Origin: Ignavibacteria bacterium
Lineage (GTDB): Bacteria; Bacteroidota; Ignavibacteria; Tepidaquicellales; Tepidaquicellaceae
NCBI GenBank assembly: GCA_016716125.1
Contig: JADJWZ010000004.1
Coordinates: forward strand, 195,233-259,232
Reading direction: 5' to 3'
Length of the DNA: 64,000 nucleotides
The stretch's first letter is position 1. Every line of letters begins with the position of its first letter. Shown in pieces: positions 51,982 through 60,621 of this stretch. The translations under genes were made by a program, and so were the position numbers. The notes beneath the pieces are model-generated. The model made no database searches. It was not told where the DNA came from and saw only the letters and a program-made list of their open reading frames with translations.

Positions 51982-52513
51982 ATTTTCACTTTTCATTTTA
52001 CAACTTCTTCTTTTCTTTATTCCGTTATCAGAACTCTTTATTAAGTTTCCCCGTCGCTTTATTCAGTATTTGCAGTCCTTTGTTTAATTTCTCCCGCTCT
52101 TCGCATCACATTCATCATTCTTCATTTTATTTCAAGCTTACTTTTCACTGTATTGATGTTTCTTTTTATCAGAATCTGCAAACTTTGCATTATTTTCAGA
52201 TTACTTCATTACTTTTTCATATTCGTTAATTTTACTTATCCTTATTATGAGAGAATATTTAAATTTCATTTTTCGTTAGTTCACCCCTTTACTATATTAG
52301 ACAGGCAAATTTTCCATTCGTTCCCCAAAAGTGCATTTCCTCTCAGTTTTTAAGATCGTTATCAGATTAATTTATAAATTTCATTACTTGACTGTATTGA
52401 TTAAGTTGAATGTAAGTTTAATTGTCATCATTTTAAATTTCAGTCCGGATATCCAAACCTGCAGGAATTATATAATCCTTAGAATCACATTCAATTTTTT
52501 TCGGGGGAAATAA

Positions 52514-53635
52514 GTGAACCCGCCGGCGCTTATTGGTGTTTATCATAACTGTGACAAAATATTTCTTTATCAAACAACTTTAGTGAAAGAATTAATAAGA
52601 ATCTTCGGCCCGTTGATCGCCATTATAATTTTCTTGAACGTATATCATGAATCTTCCGAAGGAATGCTGAGCGTAGGGAATTATCCCGTTTGGATGAAAG
52701 ACGCTTCAGGTAACAGAACTGATCAGACTTCCGGCATGACTTACGCCGGCTCGGAAAACGGATACAAGACTTTTGTAGCGTGTGATGATATCGGAAAGAT
52801 CAACCGTATCCGCGTAAATGAAAATGTAAATCCTCCCGAACTTGAGATCACTGATATAAAATATTCTGCTGAAGTGCAGACTCTCTTTGATAAATTCAAG
52901 AAAGTCGATATGGAAGATATTTACTATGACAGCGCAAACAGTAAAATTTACTTATCGATCGAAGGACATGAATACAGTTCCTACGATCCTGAAATTTATA
53001 AGAATAAGGAAGGCGTTTACGAACTGACATATAATAAAGACATTCTGACATTTGACACGGTGCTGACTATCAGACGTCTTAAATTACCTAAAGAGGTTTA
53101 CAGATATACGTATGACAATGTCAGTTTCGAAGGAATAGCGCTTACGGAAAATTATTTATATCTCGGTCTCGAAAATCTTCAGGACTCTGCGGATACTTTT
53201 ACTGACAGCACTATGATCTATATTATTGACAGGAAGACAAAGGAACTTGTAAAGACAATTAATACCCGCGAAGAAAAGATCAGCACTATCTGCGGTTTGT
53301 ATGCAGTCGATGATTATAATTTAATAGGCGTTGACAGAAATACAAGAAGGATGTTTTATATAACTTTTGATGAAGAATTTAATATTATTAATACAGATCT
53401 CGAAGAAATGGATCTCATGATTCCCGGTCATAAAGACATCAATAAAATACTCGGTATAGCCGTAGAGTCGGTTACTATGGATGAAGACGGAAATATCTAC
53501 TGCTCCACTGATCCATGGAAAGATTTTTACAAACCTGATCTTACTGAAAGAAAAAGACTTTCGCAGGAAGAACTGAATAACTTCTTAGAAAATGTTCCGA
53601 TTATGTATAAGTTTAAAAAGGCGGTTAAGAAATGA
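52514..53635 (+). CDS. Exported beta-propeller, phytase/esterase-like protein
   Basis: A 373-residue protein with an N-terminal hydrophobic segment (IRIFGPLIAIIIFLNVY) and a beta-propeller similar to esterase-like phytase domains. Typical segments are QTSGMTYAGSENGYKTFVAC, KVDMEDIYYDSANSKIYLSI (metal-binding acidic cluster) and SFEGIALTENYLYLGLEN. The track of motifs fits secreted calcium-binding hydrolases, but activity is unproven. The start GTG at 52514 has GGGGGAAATAA upstream; a GTG at 52583 would give a cleaner signal peptide. Its stop overlaps the YjbQ gene. Confidence 0.72.
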   Translation: MNPPALIGVYHNCDKIFLYQTTLVKELIRIFGPLIAIIIFLNVYHESSEGMLSVGNYPVWMKDASGNRTDQTSGMTYAGSENGYKTFVACDDIGKINRIRVNENVNPPELEITDIKYSAEVQTLFDKFKKVDMEDIYYDSANSKIYLSIEGHEYSSYDPEIYKNKEGVYELTYNKDILTFDTVLTIRRLKLPKEVYRYTYDNVSFEGIALTENYLYLGLENLQDSADTFTDSTMIYIIDRKTKELVKTINTREEKISTICGLYAVDDYNLIGVDRNTRRMFYITFDEEFNIINTDLEEMDLMIPGHKDINKILGIAVESVTMDEDGNIYCSTDPWKDFYKPDLTERKRLSQEELNNFLENVPIMYKFKKAVKK

Positions 53636-54048
53636 AACATTACAGGAAAGAGCTTTGGTTTGAAACAGGTAAAAGAAGGGAGCTCATAAATATCACTTCT
53701 GAAATACAGCAATGCCTGACAGAAAGCGGAATAAAGGAAGGTCTGCTTCTCTGCAATGCAATGCACATTACTTCAAGCATCTTCATTAATGACGATGAAT
53801 CCGGACTGCATCAGGATCTTGAAAAGTGGCTGGAAGGACTTGCGCCTGAAAAGCCGCATTCACAGTATCTTCATAATTCATTTGAAGATAACGCCGATGC
53901 GCATTTGAAAAGGACGATCATGGGAAGAGAAGCTGTTGTAGCTGTGACGAACGGCAGACTCGATTTCGGACCGTGGGAACAAATTTTCTACGGTGAGTTT
54001 GACGGGAAAAGAAAAAAGAGAGTTCTTGTAAAGATAATTGGAGAGTGA
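53632..54048 (+). CDS. YjbQ/UPF0047 family protein
   Basis: A 138-residue protein of the YjbQ family (secondary thiamine-phosphate synthase annotation). Family motifs are GLLLCNAMHITSSIFINDDE, HNSFEDNADAHLKRTIMGRE with the metal-binding His, and LDFGPWEQIFYGEFDG. It starts within the stop of the upstream propeller gene (ATGA), so they are translationally coupled. The native reaction is unclear. Confidence 0.92.
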   Translation: MKHYRKELWFETGKRRELINITSEIQQCLTESGIKEGLLLCNAMHITSSIFINDDESGLHQDLEKWLEGLAPEKPHSQYLHNSFEDNADAHLKRTIMGREAVVAVTNGRLDFGPWEQIFYGEFDGKRKKRVLVKIIGE

Positions 54049-54063
54049 TCACGGAAATAAAAA

Positions 54064-54109
54064 TCCGGACTTTGAAAATTACACATTACTGTAAAATTCA
54101 AAGTCCGGA
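54064..54109 (-). terminator. Strong hairpin terminator between YjbQ and the lipoprotein gene
   Basis: TCCGGACTTTGAA and TTCAAAGTCCGGA form a perfect 13-base-pair stem with a 20-base loop. On the minus strand it is followed by TTTTTATTT, so it ends the lipoprotein gene; it may also stop the plus-strand pair. Confidence 0.8.
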
Positions 54110-54118
54110 AAAAATTTA

Positions 54119-54871
54119 TTACTTCACATATTTTTTCGCTTCATTCATTATAGAATCAATCTGTTCCATGCCTTTCATGTCGGAGTTTATACTTCTGAAA
54201 TTTACATCAGACGGAATTTCAAATTCATTTGATGAAAAATCCGGGTTAGTTTCAAATTCAGTTGCAGTCGCCATAAACTGAGGTGATTTTATCCTTAGTA
54301 CATACATTTTATCAAAAATAGAAAGCTGTGTATCGTTACCTGTATCATAGATATCACAGTTCTTGCCTAATATATTTTCCGATCCAACAATTTTTTTATC
54401 GGCAAGATATGATTCGAACTCTTCAGGATCTGTAATAGTCTCAGCAGTCTGTTTCTTTTTATTGTAATCCTGAATGTTTGTTTTCACACCCATTCTCTTC
54501 CCTTTGATTTCCGTAACTGTGAACACAAAATTATCAATAATATATACCTGATTTTTACTTGGCGTACCCATTATTTCAGTGTTAATGATCTGCTTAAGTT
54601 TCTTACCGCTTCTGTACATTGTCATATCACCGTTCATAGCCCCCTCCAGTTTAAAAGAAATCATAAAGTCATCCGAGAGATCCATATCACCGGAAGAAGT
54701 ACCTTCAGTATTTTCTTTTTTTTCATCCGCGACTTTATCCTTTTCGCCTGTTTCATTCCCGGATTTGCTTTCATCCTTACCGCATGAGTAAAATGTTATG
54801 GCAAACAAAGTCAGCATAAGAAGAATAATTTTCAGCTTAAATAAATCCATAAAGATTTTTGGGTTTTTCAT
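54119..54871 (-). CDS. Lipoprotein of unknown function (DUF4412-like)
   Basis: A 250-residue lipoprotein. A signal peptide with lipobox FAITFYSC is at ~23-30, followed by a charged linker (KDESKSGNETGEKDKVADEK). A beta-rich domain then follows: FMISFKLEGAMNGDMTMYRS, VYIIDNFVFTVTEIKGKRMG and ILGKNCDIYDTGNDTQ. The layout resembles DUF4412 proteins of FCB bacteria, whose role is unknown. Expected in the periplasm, membrane-anchored. Confidence 0.75.
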   Translation of the reverse strand: MKNPKIFMDLFKLKIILLMLTLFAITFYSCGKDESKSGNETGEKDKVADEKKENTEGTSSGDMDLSDDFMISFKLEGAMNGDMTMYRSGKKLKQIINTEIMGTPSKNQVYIIDNFVFTVTEIKGKRMGVKTNIQDYNKKKQTAETITDPEEFESYLADKKIVGSENILGKNCDIYDTGNDTQLSIFDKMYVLRIKSPQFMATATEFETNPDFSSNEFEIPSDVNFRSINSDMKGMEQIDSIMNEAKKYVK

Positions 54872-54893
54872 AATATATTGTTTAGTTTAAAAT

Positions 54894-54925
54894 AAAAACG
54901 GGATTTCACTGAATTGTAAAATCCC
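54894..54925 (-). terminator. Intrinsic terminator of trxA
   Basis: On the minus strand CGGGATTT and AAATCCCG pair around an eleven-base loop and are followed by TTTTTATTT, 27 bases past the trxA stop. Confidence 0.8.
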
Positions 54926-54951
54926 GGTATGAAATAATTCTGATTTTATTT

Positions 54952-55287
54952 TTAATTAACCGGCTCTTTTAAAAGCGAGTTTAATTTTTCAGCGATCTTT
55001 ACTTTCGGAATGACTCCGACTATCTGGTCGGCTATTTCTCCGTTTTTGAAAATCAATAAAGTCGGAATGCTTCTTATTCCGTATTTCATGGATACGTTTT
55101 GATTATTATCAACATCGAGTTTTCCGATCTTGAATTTTCCTTCAAACTCAACTGCAAGCTCTTCGACAACAGGAGCGATCATCTTACATGGTCCGCACCA
55201 TACTGCCCAGAAATCAACGAGTACGGGTATATCAGATTTTAAAACTTCAGCATCGAAATTGTCATCTGTGAATTCAATTGGTTTCAT
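54952..55287 (-). CDS. trxA: Thioredoxin
   Basis: A 111-residue thioredoxin that reduces disulfides. The active site is FWAVWCGPCKMIAPVVEELA, where most thioredoxins have WAEWCGPC or WAPWCGPC. The cis-Pro is in IRSIPTLLIFKNGE. Located 33 bases downstream of dnaE on the same strand. Confidence 0.96.
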   Translation of the reverse strand: MKPIEFTDDNFDAEVLKSDIPVLVDFWAVWCGPCKMIAPVVEELAVEFEGKFKIGKLDVDNNQNVSMKYGIRSIPTLLIFKNGEIADQIVGVIPKVKIAEKLNSLLKEPVN

Positions 55288-55320
55288 TATAATTTCCTTT
55301 CTGTTTTATTTATTAAAATA

Positions 55321-58300
55321 TTAATTTAGTTTTAAATTATTTTCTCCAACTAATAATTTCAAGTTGGAAATTAATTCCTTTGTTGCTTTTATTTTAAATT
55401 CTTTCGAGACAAAAGCTCTCGATTGTGAACTGCCTGTAACGTTAAAGAACAGTTTGGAATTTCCTTCATTATTTACGACCATATCCCTTATCGAAATTAT
55501 CCTGTTCAGATCAGTATCATTCTCATCCAGATTTATCACGAGATTTCGGGTGAATATCTCTATGAATGTATCAATGCCGTAGATCTCTTCGACTATTAAT
55601 TTTATTTTATCACCGTTCTCTTCCGGTATTCCTTTTACAATTACCGGCATGTCATTCTTAAACAGGTGTGCTTTCTTATCGAACAACTGACTGAACGCCA
55701 CGCACTCGCCTGTTCCGTAAAAATCAACGAGATTAAATACCGCAAATTTATTTCCGCGCTTTGACTGCTTCTCCTGCATATCATTTATAACGCCGCACAT
55801 TACCGCAGTCTTTAACTTTTTAAAATCCACTTCATTCGGATCATCACCGAATGTCAGATCAATAAAATTCCCGATGTCCTTTTCATACTTGGAAAGCGGA
55901 TGTCCGGTAATGTAAAATCCGATCGCATATTTTTCCTTATTGTATTTCTCCGATTCCGGAAATTCTTCATAATGCTCGACTATGATATCTTCAATTGAAG
56001 GAACCGAAGATGAATCACCGAAGAGACCTTCCTGTCCGTTCGCCGCTTCGCTTGAACTGTATCTCTGCGCATACATTGTCGCTCTTTCAATATTCAGGAA
56101 CAGCTTTCTTCTTACAGGCTCAATGCTGTCAAACGCTCCCGAAAATATCAGACTCTCGATCGCTTTTTTATTTACAAGTCTGAGGTCAACTCTCTTCAGC
56201 AGATCGAGGAAATTCAGATATCTGCCGCCGGCATTTCTTTCGTCAATAATATTCTGAGCGGCTTTCCCTCCGACATTTTTCAGTGCGTTTAGTCCGTATA
56301 GTATTTCAGCTTTACCCGTTTCATCTTCAGGATATTTAATTGCAAAATCCATTTCACTTTCATTCACATCGGGAGCGCGCAGGTTAATTTTCATTTTCTT
56401 GCACTCGTTTGCAAGCTGCTGCAGTTCTGTTTCATCATCTTTTCTGCAGGCCATTGAGACAGAGAAAAACTCAGCGGGATAGTGCGTTTTAAGATACGCC
56501 GTGTAAAACGCAAGTATGGAGTAAGCTACTCCGTGTGATTTATTAAAACCGTAGTCTGCAAATTTTAGAATTAAGTTAAAGATCTCGTTTGCAATATTTC
56601 TGTCAACATTATTTTTAATCGCTCCGCTGATGAATTTCTGTTTGATCTCCATCATTTTCTCCTTGATCTTTTTCCCCATCGCCTTTCTCATGTTATCTGC
56701 TTCCGCAAGACTGAATCCCGCAATGTCCCGCGCTATCTGCATTACCTGCTCCTGATAAACAATAATTCCGTAAGTTTCCTTCAGTGTAAGTTCAAGTTTC
56801 GGATGAAGATAAGTAATAGGTTTGACGCCGTTCCTCTTATCAATAAAATCCGGTATCACATCCATCGGTCCCGGACGGTAAAGCGCATTCATTGCCGCAA
56901 GGTCGTTTATATTTTTCGGCTTTAGCTTTGAAAGATACTCGCGCATCTTGCTTTTTGAGAACTGAAATATGCCTATAGTAGAGCCGGCGGAAAAGAGTTC
57001 ATACGTTTCCTTATCATCGAGAGGTATATCATCGACGGTTAATTTCTTACCGTACTTTTCATTTATGATATCGAGAATTCTTCTGATTACTTTAAGTTCT
57101 TTTAATCCGAGGAAATCAATTTTAATAAGCCCTGCATCTTCAAGCTGATTCATATCATACTGAGTGCAGAAGACATTATCCTCTCCCGTAACTTTTGAGA
57201 GCGGCACGTAATCTGTAACGCTGCCCGGAGCTATCACTACGCCGGAAGCGTGTATGGAGGAATTCTTGTTGAGATTTTCCAGCACGATACAGTAATCAAA
57301 AAGTTTTTTCTTTTCTTCCTTCTGCGCAGCGTCCCCTGTCAGAAAATATTTTTTGAAATCAACTTCCTCGTTATAACATTCGGACAGTTTTTTTACTTTG
57401 CCGAATATTATCGGAATGCTTTTTGTAAGATCATTAATTTCCTGAAACGGAAAATTCAATACGCGTCCGACATCTTTCAGAACACCTCTCGGAGCGAGCT
57501 TGTTAAACGTAACTATCTGTGCTACGGAATCGCTTCCGTATTTCTCCTTTGCATAACGGATCACTTCATCTCTTTTATCATCCTGAAAATCAATGTCTAT
57601 ATCGGGCATTGAAATTCTTTCGGGATTCAGAAATCTTTCAAAGAGAAGATCGTAGTCAAGCGGATTTACATTTGTAATGCCGATGCAGTAACAGACAAGA
57701 CTTCCCGCAGCGCTTCCCCTGCCCGGACCGACAAGTATGCCGATGCTTTTTGCATAACTGATAAAATCCTGCACTATAAGAAAGTATCCGGAGAAGTTCA
57801 TTTTCTTAATGACTTCAAGTTCATAGCGAAGTCTCTTCTCCGCTGCATCAGAACCTTCCGGAAACATTTTTTTCATTCCTTCATAAGAGATCTTTTCAAG
57901 ATAATCATCAAAGGTCCTTGCCTTTTTTTCCTCATCGGGTATTCTGTAATTCGGCATGAAATTTTTATCCGTGTCTAATTCCAGATTGCATTTCTCCGTA
58001 ACTTCAAGCGTGGATCTTATTGCTTCGGGAAAGTCTCTGAAGAGTTCGCACATTTCCCTGCCGGATTTAAAATAGATCTGATCCGTGCCGTATCTGAGAT
58101 TGGTCAGCACTTCATTCTGTCCGTTATTTCTGAAAGACTTTGCGGACTGCTTTGCGCTGAGGTTCAGATAAATATTGTGAGCGATTGCATGTTCTTTTTT
58201 TATGTAATGGACGTCATTGGTTGCAATGAGTTTTATATCGAATTTTTTCGCAAGCGCCGGCATTTCCTTCATCACTTTCATTTCAGCGGAGATACCGTGA

Positions 58301-58893
58301 TCCTGAATTTCGAGATAAAAATCCTCACCGAAAATATCCTTGTAAACGCCTGTCATTTTTTCAGCGGTCTTCAGATCATCTCTTGTAATGTAACATGATA
58401 TCACACCGCCGGCGCAGGCGGAAGTGGCGATGAGACCTTCGCTGTATTTGCCGAGCACTTCAAGATCTATACGCGGTTTGTAATAATAACCTTCCGTATG
58501 TCCGATGGAAACAAGCTTAATGAGATTTCTGTAACCTGTCTCATTTTTTGCAAGAAGGATGAGATGAGCGTAATTTATATTTGCCGAAGTAAGACCGTCT
58601 GAATTTTCAAGGTCCTGTGTTTCAATTTCTTCAAGAGCTTTTACATTTTTTTTCCCTTTGTCAAATCTCGAACCTGACTGCGCAACGTAAACTTCGCAGC
58701 CGATGACAGGCTTGATCCCCTTGGCTTTTGCTTTTTTATAAAATTCCATTATGCCGTACATAACGCCGTGATCAGTAAGCGCAACTGCGGACATTTTATT
58801 CTCAACAGCCGCATTCACCAGCCCGTCGATGGATGATATCGCATCGAGCAGCGAATAGTGTGAATGATTATGTAAGTGAATAAATTCGGACAT
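55321..58893 (-). CDS. dnaE: DNA polymerase III alpha subunit
   Basis: An 1190-residue replicative polymerase catalytic subunit. The PHP domain is at the N-terminus (FIHLHNHSHYSLLDAISSID). The palm has PDIDIDFQDDKRDEVIRYAK (catalytic Asp pair), preceded by GPGRGSAAGSLVCYCIGITN. YQEQVMQIARDIAGFSLAEA is the fingers region. HhH and OB-fold regions follow (KTAVMCGVINDMQEKQSKRG). The length fits DnaE1. ATG start at 58893. Confidence 0.97.
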   Translation of the reverse strand: MSEFIHLHNHSHYSLLDAISSIDGLVNAAVENKMSAVALTDHGVMYGIMEFYKKAKAKGIKPVIGCEVYVAQSGSRFDKGKKNVKALEEIETQDLENSDGLTSANINYAHLILLAKNETGYRNLIKLVSIGHTEGYYYKPRIDLEVLGKYSEGLIATSACAGGVISCYITRDDLKTAEKMTGVYKDIFGEDFYLEIQDHGISAEMKVMKEMPALAKKFDIKLIATNDVHYIKKEHAIAHNIYLNLSAKQSAKSFRNNGQNEVLTNLRYGTDQIYFKSGREMCELFRDFPEAIRSTLEVTEKCNLELDTDKNFMPNYRIPDEEKKARTFDDYLEKISYEGMKKMFPEGSDAAEKRLRYELEVIKKMNFSGYFLIVQDFISYAKSIGILVGPGRGSAAGSLVCYCIGITNVNPLDYDLLFERFLNPERISMPDIDIDFQDDKRDEVIRYAKEKYGSDSVAQIVTFNKLAPRGVLKDVGRVLNFPFQEINDLTKSIPIIFGKVKKLSECYNEEVDFKKYFLTGDAAQKEEKKKLFDYCIVLENLNKNSSIHASGVVIAPGSVTDYVPLSKVTGEDNVFCTQYDMNQLEDAGLIKIDFLGLKELKVIRRILDIINEKYGKKLTVDDIPLDDKETYELFSAGSTIGIFQFSKSKMREYLSKLKPKNINDLAAMNALYRPGPMDVIPDFIDKRNGVKPITYLHPKLELTLKETYGIIVYQEQVMQIARDIAGFSLAEADNMRKAMGKKIKEKMMEIKQKFISGAIKNNVDRNIANEIFNLILKFADYGFNKSHGVAYSILAFYTAYLKTHYPAEFFSVSMACRKDDETELQQLANECKKMKINLRAPDVNESEMDFAIKYPEDETGKAEILYGLNALKNVGGKAAQNIIDERNAGGRYLNFLDLLKRVDLRLVNKKAIESLIFSGAFDSIEPVRRKLFLNIERATMYAQRYSSSEAANGQEGLFGDSSSVPSIEDIIVEHYEEFPESEKYNKEKYAIGFYITGHPLSKYEKDIGNFIDLTFGDDPNEVDFKKLKTAVMCGVINDMQEKQSKRGNKFAVFNLVDFYGTGECVAFSQLFDKKAHLFKNDMPVIVKGIPEENGDKIKLIVEEIYGIDTFIEIFTRNLVINLDENDTDLNRIISIRDMVVNNEGNSKLFFNVTGSSQSRAFVSKEFKIKATKELISNLKLLVGENNLKLN

Positions 58894-59107
58894 ATAAATT
58901 AAGTTGAAGTATGTTCAATATATTGAAATCGAGAAGTAATTGAAATTAAAAATTAATGAAAAAATTTTTTATAGTTTACATTAGTCTGTTAGTTTAGGTA
59001 TTCAAATTAAAATTAAGCTGTCTTTTACATTCTTTCTTTTGAGAGATCCCAAAAGCCAACGTTGGAGACGCTTAAAATAAAACATGTCTGCAAATATTAA
59101 GAAATTA

Positions 59108-59178
59108 CCTCCAAGGCTCGAAGGCTCGAAGTTAAAATTTTTAAAAACAATATTCTTTGAGCCTTTGAGTCTTAGAGG
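59108..59178. repeat. 71-bp inverted repeat element
   Basis: CCTCCAAGGCTCGAAGGCTC (59108-59127) and GAGCCTTTGAGTCTTAGAGG (59159-59178) pair at 17 of 20 positions around a 31-base A/T-rich centre. Parts of the same element lie at 43.58 and 44.40 kb. The rest of the 59.0 kb gap (58894-59208) holds no gene. Confidence 0.75.
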
Positions 59179-59208
59179 CAGGCAGAAGACTTACACACAC
59201 TTAATGTT

Positions 59209-60324
59209 TCATTTTATTTCCTTTGCTTTTTCGAGCAGCCAGTCTCTTCCGATGACATTGATATTCTTTTTAAGTTCTGACATAAGTATCGCCTTTTCGT
59301 TTACGTCCTTTGTTCTCGCCTTCAGAAGAATGCCGACATATTTCAGATAATTATTATATCTGTTATAATGGATCGACAGAATATTTTTCTTGCGCTTTTG
59401 CTTGTGAAGATAGAAACCGTTTGATTCGAAAGTAGAATATACATTGAATATTTTTTTTAGATAAATTTTCTCACCCATTGCGATCTTATTGAATCCGTAA
59501 TTTATAAGAGAGAAATATACAAGTTCAAGTTCGGTATGATTGTATTTGTTAATATTTTTAAAAACATAGGAAAGCAGTTTATTGAAATACCTGTCGCCGT
59601 TTTCAGATGTCATCATCTTAAGCACGAGATATTCCGAAAATATCAGCGGGTCTTTTTTTTCAAAGGTAGAAGTATTCTCTTCGATAAAAGAAACGACTTC
59701 ATCAATAAATTTGATTTTAGGCGCAATGCTTCCGAGGACGTGATACTTGCGGCTGAGAAGCGAGTTTATGAGTTCGAGCTTTGCGGAAATGAAATACCTG
59801 TCGATATTATCCGACATTCCGAAATAGATCCAGTCTATATCCTTTTCAATATTTTTTCCTTTCTGACTGAGAACGGATCTTTCAAAGCTCAGATAGTTTG
59901 CATAGAAATCGAAGTTACGGTTAAATTCATTTTCGAAATGATCGTTAAGTTCATTCAATACCGTGTTAAAATTTTTAGTCAAATTTCTCTGACCGTAAAA
60001 TTCCAGCTGTAAAATATTATTATGTATAAGATTATTCTCGCCGGAACTAATTGCAATAAAATTTTCGCAAAGTTTTTTCAGATTAGAGAAGTGCGTTCTT
60101 AGTTTCTGATCATTGAATTTCTGTCCCGGGAAAATGCTGTTCCAGACCGAAGTTTTGTCAAGGTCGGCAGGGTCGGAGGAATTAATGCTTTTCATAATGT
60201 AATCATGCAAAGCTGTTACCACCGGATTTTTATTGAAAAAAGGAGAACGTATAAATTCAGAGAGCCGCTTTTGTTCTCCCTGATTAAGTCCTTTAAGAAT
60301 CTCAATCAGCTTGATCTCTTTCAT
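59209..60324 (-). CDS. Conserved unknown FCB-type helical protein
   Basis: A 371-residue protein without signal peptide or membrane helix, mostly alpha-helical. The N-terminal LNQGEQKRLSEFIRSPFFNK motif is common to a widespread family in Bacteroidota and relatives, annotated only as hypothetical. Middle segments (LSFERSVLSQKGKNIEKDID) suggest helical repeats. No catalytic motif was seen. Single gene upstream of dnaE by 315 bases. Confidence 0.75.
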   Translation of the reverse strand: MKEIKLIEILKGLNQGEQKRLSEFIRSPFFNKNPVVTALHDYIMKSINSSDPADLDKTSVWNSIFPGQKFNDQKLRTHFSNLKKLCENFIAISSGENNLIHNNILQLEFYGQRNLTKNFNTVLNELNDHFENEFNRNFDFYANYLSFERSVLSQKGKNIEKDIDWIYFGMSDNIDRYFISAKLELINSLLSRKYHVLGSIAPKIKFIDEVVSFIEENTSTFEKKDPLIFSEYLVLKMMTSENGDRYFNKLLSYVFKNINKYNHTELELVYFSLINYGFNKIAMGEKIYLKKIFNVYSTFESNGFYLHKQKRKKNILSIHYNRYNNYLKYVGILLKARTKDVNEKAILMSELKKNINVIGRDWLLEKAKEIK

Positions 60325-60546
60325 AATTTATTGAATCATTTTTTAATACATTACAAAATTATACTTTTTAACTCTGTAAAGTAACCTAAATAAAAGTCAG
60401 TATTTCACACAAACCCGATTTCCTTTCCAAAGTCAAATTCAGGAAAAACGTATAATGCCGTTTAAAAACAAATCTTCTTATCTCCCCACTTACCTCACAC
60501 CACCATTTTTCCCTCCATTCAACACATCAAAACACAAAAAAAAATC

Positions 60547-60578
60547 TTTGCTTTCATATTGCCCGATCAGTATTTTCG
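60547..60578 (+). promoter_or_regulatory. Candidate promoter of the large secreted gene (TTTG-N20-TATTTTCG)
   Basis: A perfect -33 TTTG is followed after 20 bases by TATTTTCG, one mismatch from the -7 consensus. It lies 43 bases upstream of the ATG at 60622. Confidence 0.4.
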
Positions 60579-60621
60579 TTATGAAATTAATTCACAAAAA
60601 TAATAAGCTGTTAAAAATTAT

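Noticed and set aside
51526..52044. Three overlapping long frames (minus 51526-51996, plus 51555-51866 and 51559-52044) as genes
   Set aside because: They are by-products of a 21-bp repeat whose length is a multiple of three; no start signal or conserved domain.
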